Assembly (NCBI GenBank): GCA_028673005.1
Contig: CM054112.1
Span: 189,507,144 to 189,571,143 of the forward strand
From: Tanypteryx hageni
Lineage: Eukaryota > Arthropoda > Insecta > Odonata > Petaluridae
Direction of reading: 5' to 3'
DNA length: 64,000 nucleotides
How positions within the stretch are numbered: the first letter of the stretch is position 1; each line of letters begins with the position of its first letter. A model generated the notes under the pieces. That model was not told the DNA's origin. It did not search any database and was given only the letters and a program-made list of their open reading frames with translations. A program made the position numbers and the translations under genes. Below, in pieces: positions 54,470 through 64,000 of this stretch.

Positions 54470-57400
54470 TATGTACAATGAAGTACTGGAACCTATTCTC
54501 ATTCACTCCATGTTATATCTACCTCCGGCACCCAAGTGGAAGCCAGGAATGCATCTACTTTGTTAAGGGAGTAATGTCTGTAATGTGAAGTTGCTGGGAA
54601 GGCATGAAAATTTTACAATAAAGTCATTCACAGATGTTCAAGTTAAATCAGATATAATGCTATTGTTTATAAGTTTTATTACTTTCAGTCAGCAGTTGGC
54701 ATGATGATGCTAATACCAACAAAATCAACCTTAATTTATTTTAATTCTAAAAATAAATTGATTTTATAACAGTACATACACAAATGCAAACATTATTAAA
54801 TGTAATCCATTTTTGTCAGTAAATATGCCAATTATGTTAAGTAATGGGGGGTTAATATAAAATGAAAATACATATAGAGGAAATAAGAATACTTTTTCTT
54901 TGAAAAAGAACATTGATGTTTTAAAGCCCACTTTTATTCAACCACTTTATATTTACATTGGCTCATACACAATATAGCCATTTATTTTCGTGTCACTAAC
55001 ACAACTGAGAAGAAAACATTTAATGGCAATGCACTTAATGGGCACATATTTAAACAGTGTGTATTTTGCAGTTCGCCCTGACGGAGCAAGCAGTGCTGTC
55101 TCTCATGGATAAATTAACTGTTCCCTTAGCAAGGAATGGAATAGTACAATGGGGAATGAATGTTCGTCTTTTATACAAAATATATGTATTTGTTGCCATA
55201 AAAGCACTTCTTTTGTAAAGCCATCAGCAGCATAACATTTATAGGCCTTCAGAGAATGAAGTATACACATCTAAAATTTCTTTTCAGAAAAAAATTAGTG
55301 TGAATAATAGCAGCAGTATGTTTCTTGTACAGTGTAACTGTTGCTTTTTTTTCTATTTCAAACTATTTTTGTGATATAAAATGTTCACCTGAAGCTGAAT
55401 CCTCCAAAAATCACTCTCATTGGAACTATAATATTGAGCTGTGATAATGCAAATACTTTTTTTAACAAGTTTTGCTGGTTGCTTACATCATGGACTTAAT
55501 TAATTGTAGTGAACAAGTAGTACTTTACTGAAGTCAACAATTCACTTTAAACTTTGCATATTCACTGCTTGCTCACATTTGACATGCAGAGCTTGATATA
55601 AAGAATTAATGCCTAATTCCTTTAGTGCAAACTTGTGGTTATACAAATACAACATTATATACGTCAATTTACATTATGGATTAGAATGGAGCTGAACCCT
55701 GATGCATTAGCAGAAACACTGGACATAAAGCCCATTCCACCAAGCATGACATACTTTTGTTGACACTTAAATGGCTTAAGCATCAGTACATATATTTTTT
55801 TGAGATCCCTGATAAAACTTTCACAATTGATAGTGTATTTTTAAAATATTTTAATTACAGTTTCATTGAATTTGATCCATTTTACATCAAACATTTTCAT
55901 GAAAAAGTTGTCATTTTAAAAATATAAACAAATACTTTTTCAATTGAATGATCGGCACATTTCATAGTTTGATTGCATCAGAGAAAAATATACATCACTA
56001 TTTTATTTGAAGCTAAAAATCTCACTCGGCAATGCTTATCTAGAAAATGAAACTAGTGAATGAAATGATTCTAGGACTCAAGTGGTGATAAATAAATTTA
56101 TGAAACTGCTTATAACTATTTAAATAAATTATTTCTCCTCAATGCAATAATATAAAAAGACAGGGATCCCAAAACAATACTATTATGGTTATACAGCATA
56201 ACTTCAACACTAACTTTCTGTGAACAAATGTGAAAAGTGAAAAATACATATAAAATTGTTGCTCAAGGAATACTCAGAATCTGAATTCTTATTAAAAAAG
56301 CTACCAACATACATAGTAAAGTCTACACAAGTAGAGCCAGGAAAATAAATTAATAGTAGTTATAATGAGTTCACCCATTCATCTATGGAGCTAAGGACAG
56401 TGATGCCAAATGGCTAAGGTAAACTTATCTTAAGCTTTGTGTGCTATCTAAGTGAATCACATTTAAATGGTATTCAATGACATTTTCGTTTCCCTTAAAA
56501 ATATGGGAATTAATCAAAACCTATGTTCAACAACAACCATATCTCTTTTTAATAAAAGGCAGTTAGTTAATATAAAAACAATATGGTATATTGAATGATG
56601 AACTTTCAATGGAAACGTTCAAGCCATATCATGAGCTGTGTCAAAATGGAACAAAATATACAGTTCCAGTTCTAATGAACACCTCATGCATTACAATCAT
56701 AGGTATGTAATTTACAAGGCAAGACGGGAAACGATCTGCATTAAACTTTAGCAAGCAAGAATTTCATTCACTACATAAGCTGACAAAATGCAAATAGATT
56801 GAAATGAATACCATGGTAGAAAAAATTATTTTGTATAAGATTAAGATGAATTATCACTTTCAACTAGCTGGATTCTAGACAAAACTTCTCTTAACCCAAT
56901 GAAATTAGGTAGAGGAAATGACAGTTTCTCCCAATAACCTAAGGAGTTATCTACCTCCTTTGACATTCCCTCATACAGAGGTCATTGTAACTCTTTGTAG
57001 TGCTGAAACTTTGTCATAAGAAACACCTATTGTTGTAATAGTTGACGATATATGAAAAAATGGCTGACTTTTGGAATGGGACAATAATAAAGGCATCTAA
57101 CATCTTTTGGATAGAGCTAATAGGGGAGCATTAAACTATCCATAGATTCAAATTTGAAGAATTGATCCCAAGAATATACACAATAGTGCTAGGCTTCTAG
57201 AAAATATTCACAGCATTTCACATTAACTTACAATATCAACGCACATATATTTTTACACAAGGTATCATGTATCATAGACAAAAACAATTTTTGTAACGAT
57301 TGGTAGTTTTTTAATATGTTAGCAAGTAATATGATATGTTATTGCTCAGATATACCAAAATCATTCACTTGAACAGTGCCATCAATGTGTAATAATGCTT

Positions 57401-59619
57401 TATTACCCTAACTATATAAAATAGCAACTTGGTTATCAAGACAAAATATTTTATCATAGCAAATGTATTGATTATATTTGAGCACAAAAATTACATCAAA
57501 TGGTAGGATATTGTTTGATTAATTTTATTAAGAAAAGAACATACCAAAAGGAAATATAATTTTAAAATAACAAATTGATGAGTATTTGAGACATGATAGC
57601 TACATATGTATATAGCAGTCGTGAATTTTTTTGACAAACAACTAACTCACTATGAATAGAATGATTTCAAAATAACAAACTAAAATATAAGGCATATAAA
57701 ATATCACAAATGCTAAAATACCTTAAAATACAAAATACATTTTATACTGTTTTCCAGCTAAGTAAAATGATTTCTATCTCAGAATTATAAGAACTGAGAA
57801 ATACACCACATAAGCAGTTCTGCAGTCAAGATAAATCAATTTACTGTTTTGACATTTACCTAACAATAGGTGTACCAGGTTAAGCAAAATTTTATTACAG
57901 GAAAGCAATGATTAATACCACCATATAATAATGTTTCAATTAGCATCGGAGCTAAAATGAAATCAGAATAAGTTAATGATTACGTTAGCTGAAAATTGGA
58001 AGCATTATTTCCAAGGCACAAAGACTTGGATAGTTTGGCATTTAAATACACCAAATTTTTTCCATGAAGATAGTTACCATGGAATAATTAGCTTTTTTGA
58101 TCTTTTATAATAATACTTTCATCAATCTATAAAACACAGAATTGTGGAGAAAGAGCTAAAAGAATACAAAAATATTGAACTCTTAGATAATGGGAGAAAT
58201 AATTACCAACTTCAAAATCTCCCACTGGCTGAAAAAACATATGTGGCTATTGCTGCCTTGCATTAAGCTGCATTCAAAAGTACAGAGAATTTTAACTCAA
58301 AAGAATGTCATAAAATGGGTTGGAAACTAATTCGTAACACATTCCAATACAATTATTACTTTCAAGTTTTCTCCTATACTCAAAATTGATCTTAAAAGAA
58401 ATCGGTAAGTAAACCAATAACACTATGGATGTAAAAAAGTAAGTACTATCTTACAGCCTTTTTAATACTTCCAATCTCTTGTTTTCTATAATTGTGCCAA
58501 ATATAATTAATTTTCAATAATACTTGAGCATTTCTCTAAAGAAATAAACAAAAATAAATACTGCTTTTTCTTGTGACTCAATTATTCATTAAATTTTGAT
58601 TTTTATAGTGCCATTTGGGCAGAAAAAAACACTTATACAAGTTATTAATAATTAATACCCAAAAAATACACAAGGGCGCTCCCAATGCATCAGTTATAGT
58701 ATTTAACCTCATTACTATTATTCAATTTTTCCCCTTTTACTTCAATATTAGCTGAAATGCATTCGCAAAAACAAGTCAGAGGGAATAAATTTATCTTCTA
58801 TGACTCCACCAACATCATCATCAGCCCTTTTCACAACCTCACTAGTGAGGAAATAACATTTTCTCACACAATATTATGGAAAGATCAGAAATTTTAGTAA
58901 TAGATCTTCTGATCTATTTATGAATATACAAAAAACTAGCTCAATAAAATTGGCAAGCCAACATCCATGACCAAAAAAAATTGAAATGGCAGAAAAATGA
59001 GAAATATCAGCATATGTAAACTAAACCATACTTATAGTTACATATCTTCTTGACCAACATCGACACAAAAACTTATGCAGAGATCTTATTTATTCATCCT
59101 AAAGATACAACAGAAGCATTCCAGCAAAATTTAGTACCATAATAAATATCCACTACCAAAGACCAGCTTTTGTAATATTTCATTATGCAAATGCTCACTC
59201 AGTCTTCTTAGACAATAACCTGAAATATATTTTCCTTGCAACACTGATGCGACACAACATAGGCAATCCATAAATCTGCAGATCAGAACAGTCCCTTAAA
59301 TACCAGGAGGATAATAAACTTTAAAATGTAACACTGCAGACAAGTAATTAATGATTCAGCTATTTTTGCCTGTTTAACCCCAATCAATTCCCCAGCTTTT
59401 TATACTATTTGATAGTCTCGGTTTAATATATATAGCCAAATTTGACGATAACATGAGGACTAGAACCCCACATGCCTTTTAAGGTCACAACTATATATTT
59501 TGAAACAATGTGCATCGCAAGGCTTGCAGTCTCATACCAACTGCAATTCTGGTGGAACTGGACCTGCAACCTGGCTTGCCCCAATGGCCAGAATGAGACC
59601 CACACTTGGAGTAACCTCC
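54470..59619. other. 5-kb gene-poor AT-rich stretch (possible 3' UTR or intron)
   Basis: No coding ORF, TIR pair or RNA gene was recognised in over 5 kb, unlike the dense TE content elsewhere. It lies 3' of the minus-strand coiled-coil exons and could be their long 3' UTR or an intron. A minus-strand AATAAA is present at 54937-54932, among other AT-rich hexamers. Confidence 0.4.
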
Positions 59620-59865
59620 CTAAACCTTACTTATCCCTTCCCCTTCCTCTGTTGGCACTCTGTCTCCATGGACTGCTTCTACCACACGAGACATCTCTCC
59701 ATCTGACCCCAAGTCGGACTTCCCTGCACGAGCAGTCTGACGCAAGATTTGCTCCTTCTCTTCTCTTAGGGCACTGACCCTAGCCTCGAGGGAAGCAATG
59801 CGTCTGTCTCGCTCCTCCAGCAAACGTAGAAGGCGACGATTCTCTTCCTGAGCACGTTCGAGTAG
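59620..59865 (-). CDS. Coiled-coil exon, possibly the last exon of an unidentified gene
   Basis: The acceptor TGTCCTGTAG precedes an 81-codon open segment. It begins LLERAQEENRRLL and continues LEERDRRIASLEARVSALRE, a strongly predicted leucine-rich coiled coil, then an acidic tail (KSDLGSDGEMSR) to a stop at 59622-59620. Codon GC is far above the surroundings, typical of real coding sequence. A donor-like AA|GTAAGG (GT at about 59631) lies just before the stop, so the exon could be internal rather than terminal. It joins in phase 0 to the exon at 60320-60388. I do not recognise the family; candidates include cytoskeletal or signalling scaffolds. Confidence 0.65.
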   Translation of the reverse strand, partial: LLERAQEENRRLLRLLEERDRRIASLEARVSALREEKEQILRQTARAGKSDLGSDGEMSRVVEAVHGDRVPTEEGEGISKV

Positions 59866-60319
59866 CTACAGGACATAAATGCATCCAAGAAAATATAATT
59901 TATTTAATTACTCTAGAGATTGTTAGAATTTGAGTATTATTAGAAAGAAAGAACAAAACTTATTATTATTATCATTAAATTTTCTGTAAATTTGACCAAG
60001 AAAAATTATTGACAGCATATATGCTTGTCCTGTTGAAATAATGAATTTCAATTCAGGAAAAATTACTTTCTGCAGTGGTTCATTTCTTTTCCATAAGTAA
60101 ATTGCTTGCTACCTCCTCCTTAGATTCTTCATGTAGAAATTGAAATTTGATTTGATAAAAAGTTAATTTAAAATTAAAAATAGAAAGCAAGAGGGTTACA
60201 AGTACATGGTATCTCATAGTCAAAATTTAAATTTCAAAATGCTTAAAAATCTGGTCTATACCCCCATAAAAAATTTTAGATTAAAAATAAAAATATCAAG
60301 AATGTGCTGCCAACCTTAC

Positions 60320-60388
60320 CTCTTCCATATTCTCTCCAGTTGGTGTACCTGGGCGATTGCCGTTTGTTACCCGTTCTCCTTGTTGCAC
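60320..60388 (-). CDS. Upstream 69-bp exon of the coiled-coil gene
   Basis: On the minus strand, acceptor TAATAGCAG precedes and donor GTAAGGTTGG follows a 69-base open exon. It encodes VQQGERVTNGNRPGTPTG, then ENMEE; phase 0 at both ends. Joined to the next exon it reads continuously into LLERAQEEN. The Gly/Pro/Thr/Asn composition suggests a disordered linker before the coiled coil. A 69-bp symmetric exon could be alternatively spliced. Further upstream exons were not identified within 60.4-64 kb. Confidence 0.6.
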
Positions 60389-60429
60389 CTGCTATTATCA
60401 GAGAGTGGAAAAATAATTTTTTTCCCCTG

Positions 60430-62100
60430 ATGCCTAATGAGATATTAGTTACTGATTGATTCTTGGGACTCTGACAAAAAAGTTTGAGATAAGGAAGAAC
60501 CTACAGCCTTTTTTAAGTTTATTTTTCCTATAACTTTTACAATTATCTTATTTAAAGCAGTCGTGTCAGAGTTAATGTAAATATAAAGTTATCAATTAGG
60601 TTCATCCAAACCAAATTTATTGTGATATCCTTATTTTTTACATTATTACAAAAGACAGTTGAAATTAATTTCTATTTTAATATAATAGAATAGAATGAAT
60701 TAGGCATAAATGTGAAAAGATTTGTGAAGTAATTCTCAGAAATTCATCTGAATAAGTTAGAGATGAAAATGATTATTACTGAATCTATGTTGAGGATGTT
60801 TTGCCATGTGTAACTCATAGTTAAGTTGTAAAACTAGTGAAATTTAACTAAACGTTTATAATTTCCTTGCATAAATCAGTGAGCCAATCTGAGATTCAAG
60901 TGACACAGGATTAAGAGAAACTATAGCATGCAACAATATGATCCTCACAACTGCAAGCATATATGACAGCTTTCATTGTGATTACAATTGATTACAGTGT
61001 TCACCCTTCCACTGCATTTCAAAGAGGTATGATCAAGGTAGGGAATCAAGCAGACATAAGAATTTATTTCAGTGAATTTGATGAAGTATTAAATTGAAAA
61101 AAGCTAAATCAAAGAAAACCATGTTACTTGAAAACGACCAAGTAGGCTGTAACTAAATGGAAATAGATTTTAAAAATTCAATTCATGACACAAAAACAAG
61201 TTTGACACACTGTAAAAGTTCCACTATAGAAAAATAAATATGACTTATACCTACACCAACTATGTTAATCGTATTATACAACCACTATTACTACAAACTT
61301 GTCAGAAACCCTCTTTCCCGAGAAAACTTCAATAAGAAACTTGGGTACAGTTTCTACACCTGCAAGAATGGACCATAGGATGAATTTTTTCACTGTAATG
61401 AGGACTGTAAGGCTTATCCTTCCATAGCAAGCAGGTGCAAGAAATTGTTCACGAGAGAGATTAAGGATCATAAGATTATTAAAGATTTCTTACAGTGTAA
61501 GAGATAATATGGAATGAGCTTACAGACACAATATAAATGCCAGCTGATGTCTGTAAGCAAAATACTTGAGTGACAGGTCTTCTCAAAGATGACGAATGAA
61601 ATCTCTAGACCAAAGAAAAGATAAGCAGCTTAAAATCATGGAAGTTACATGTTATCTTTTGAAATCCAAGGATTTCTGTGGAATATGGCTGGAAGACTGT
61701 GTATCCTGTTCAATCACAGATGTTTTCAGAAAGATGTGCATAAAATGTTTAAGAAAGAAATGGAACAGTAACGTAAAGCTTTGGACTAGACTACAAACTT
61801 TGAGATCTTAAATTTCGATAATTTTCTGGTGATTACATCTGCAGTGGGACTTTTTTTCTAAATCTGATATAAGATAACTAACACTTTATAAACATAAATG
61901 TACAGACAACAATGTATCAAGAATTTTATTAGTTTATGTATTCATGTTATATTTTGCAGGCTTTCAGTTATGGCCGTGACATCATCTATTCCAGTGATGG
62001 CTAACTTGTTAACACAAACTCCACATAATAATATTGGAAACAAGCACCTTTTCCTCTCACACTACTAATGCTAACAATAATTTTAAACAACAGACCATCA
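60430..62100. other. Non-coding interval
   Basis: AT-rich; probably intronic to the minus-strand gene. No exon with splice signals and convincing coding content was found. Confidence 0.35.
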
Positions 62101-62225
62101 AATTGTTTAATTCTTCCTTCTTTTACAATGGGAAAATATTATACTGATTTGTATTTGCTAAAAACTGTTTAATCCTTCCTTCTTTTACAATGGGAAAATA
62201 TCGTTATACTGATTTGTATTTGCTA
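62101..62225 (+). repeat. Two-copy tandem duplication (about 62 bp unit)
   Basis: 62101-62160 and 62164-62225 share CTTCCTTCTTTTACAATGGG and ATACTGATTTGTATTTGCTA with two or three substitutions and a 2-base insertion. Recent local duplication. Confidence 0.85.
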
Positions 62226-62481
62226 AAAACCATGTTTCCTCCAACTTCCTTTCCTCCCTTCTCTCTACATATTGTGTCCCATACTTATTGTTCATGATAT
62301 GATGATGACTCTGAGTCGAAACCAGGGCAGAAATTATTTTTCGATAATGGAATTTGTACAAAGGTGTATAAAATTTAATTATATATTACTTACTTAAGTT
62401 TATTTGATGGAATACATTACTAAAATTGGCATGAACACAATTTTTTAAAAATTTCAGGTGAATGCATAAAACAGAAATACA

Positions 62482-62560
62482 GGTATGCCTTGTTTAGCAC
62501 ATGTTATTTTAGTGCATTTTACATATAACATGGTTGGCATCTCGGGACTAAAATTTTAGT
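62482..62560 (+). mobile_element. Possible Tigger-type left terminus
   Basis: CAGGTATGCCTTGTTTAGCA resembles the start of Tigger elements (compare 41455). A right terminus was not identified. Confidence 0.35.
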
Positions 62561-63296
62561 TTTCGAAAATTTTTAAAATACAGCCCCAATAAATGCTACA
62601 ATCCCTTATTATGGTCCCAACATTTCTATCATCTTCATTCGTACTTCACTCTCTGTTCAGTGATAGCCATTCCACTCTGATTAAAGACAACTTCGTTGTT
62701 ATTTATACTTTTATTAGGTTTATTTATATTTCATTCACTCACTTTTACTATGTTTTTTTACATTAATTTGCCACAGTTCCAGTCTTTTGCAGTGAAGCTA
62801 ACATTGGAAGTTTTAAACTTGTTAATGTTACTGTTGAAATGTACAGGGTTGGGTTTGCTTTGGATGGGTTTTTGCTTGGGATAAGGTTAGATTACGTTCA
62901 TGATAACTTTTACTTTCGCAATCATTAGTCTGATATATTCTGATGTTATTTTGCTGTTAGTAGCTATGCTACAGTTACGCATCTGAAGCTGTGGTGGCGC
63001 CGCTGAATCGGAATAACACTCGCATTCTGTTTTATGCTGGTTTCCAAAGGAAACACAGCCTTCTGAAATAGTTGTGTCTGTGTGTCCCTCACTATAGTGC
63101 TTTTCATATGACTTTTTGGGTGAGAGAAAGAGAAGGTTGAGCACGACCTTGAGACCTTGAGCTTCAGTGGGAGAGACTTCACTCTCTCTTTGGTCTCCGT
63201 TGTGGTAACATCGTCTCTCAGTGTGCTCTGTTACCATGTGTTTATGCCGCTGAGGTTTGCAGTTAACGTTTTTTTAAGATCAGTTTTAGTTTAGAT

Positions 63297-64000
63297 TAGG
63301 GTTGCCAGATGTCCCGATTTTCGTGGGAGTGTCCCGACTTGTTAACATGTTTCCCGCATCCTGACTTATCTTTCAAATGTCCCCCTTTTTAAACAAAATT
63401 GTGCAACACTCAAAATTTCAATTGGAATATATAATACTAGTAGTTGGTGCTTGCATACTGCAAGCATTTCATCTCACCTTGAAAAAACATTCATTTTTCA
63501 GACAGACATTTCATCATTACAAATATTCTTTTAATTCTAAAGATTTCAACTCCACAGCGATTTTCGTTTTTCCCACATGTAAAAATAATAGTTTATAAAA
63601 ATCCCTAAATGTTGCAATTTTAAACATTTTAGACTCTCCATTATGGGGTACTAATGCTACACATTTTAGCCAAATTTTAAATTTGTAGCACTTCTAGAAG
63701 TAAAATAATATTTTTCTAGTTGTTTAAACTTAAATAATTTTTAACGGCCGCCACAATTCATATATGGTAAAATTGAAATGTTTATTTGTGCAAATTCACT
63801 ATTCTGTAAATAATTTGAAAATTTCAGCTTCCTAGCTCATCCCGTAGTACCTAAAAAGTTATTAAACTTTAATGTTCATATGGGGTTAAAACAACCCCTG
63901 TAATTTTCAATTTTAAAATTTTTAATTTTTATAGTTAGTTATGAGAAAAGTTCTATAATCTTGCAAAATTTCATCTTCCTTAACTTATTAGATTGGTCTA
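63297..64000 (+). mobile_element. Possible hAT-type element left terminus
   Basis: TAGGGTTGCCAGATGTCCCG followed by further GTCCCG/TGTCCC motifs is a terminus style seen in hAT-related non-autonomous elements. The other end would lie beyond or is not recognisable. Weak. Confidence 0.35.

Noticed and set aside
62887..63237. 116-codon minus-strand ORF with Cys and His residues
   Set aside because: No recognisable domain and no clear splice sites; it overlaps a possible Tigger-like element. It could be an exon, but I cannot support it.
1..64000. CRISPR arrays, bacterial operons, rRNA genes
   Set aside because: No regularly spaced direct repeats with unique spacers, no Shine-Dalgarno-linked gene clusters and no rRNA-like sequence seen; the window is eukaryotic.

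Overview
This window reads as an arthropod nuclear genome, probably a TE-rich insect, though I cannot name the species. It is AT-rich and intron-bearing, and it holds one clear conserved eukaryotic gene: a three-exon TXNDC9 (thioredoxin domain-containing protein 9) gene at 38173-39295. There is no prokaryotic operon logic. Almost everything else I can name is transposable-element (TE) DNA, much of it nested, and many elements still have readable terminal inverted repeats (TIRs) and target-site duplications (TSDs).

Layout: 1-2.3 kb holds a Penelope-like reverse transcriptase remnant abutting a broken hAT element. 2.58-6.21 kb is a Tigger/pogo-type MITE split by a full-length hAT element (2715-5884) with a perfect 8-bp TSD and an uninterrupted 746-codon transposase, the most intact element here. 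6.4-6.57 kb holds a possible orphan exon. 7.35-9.91 kb is a Tc5-like element with about 297-bp inverted repeats. 10-17.3 kb holds a tRNA-like SINE, two copies of an unusual MITE with subterminal CGTC-rich arrays (the second split by a hAT-type MITE), two back-to-back Tigger-type MITEs and a LINE. 19.4-21.7 kb is a Tigger element set in TA-repeat DNA. 22.1-30.5 kb is two LINEs head to head, the rightward one split by a BED-type hAT relic. 31.6-37.3 kb holds a LINE scrap, a piggyBac remnant, two MITEs and a long hairpin.

After TXNDC9, 41-49.3 kb has a broken Tigger gene, an internally deleted hAT (42903-44108, perfect 8-bp TSD), an internally deleted FLYWCH/MULE element (45046-46039, perfect 11-bp TSD), and a Tc1-like DDE transposase cut apart by a dead mariner and two SINE copies. 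49.58-54.46 kb is a decayed hAT element enclosing, on the opposite strand, a degraded copy of a protein gene that I recall as multicopy in arthropods. 54.5-59.6 kb has no gene I can recognise; it may be intron or 3' UTR of a minus-strand gene whose coiled-coil exons lie at 59620-59865 and 60320-60388. 60.4-64 kb is mostly unannotatable, with a tandem duplication and two transposon-like termini.

Functionally, only TXNDC9 and probably the coiled-coil gene look like host genes. The remainder is a layered record of insertions in which the order of events can often be read from what interrupts what.
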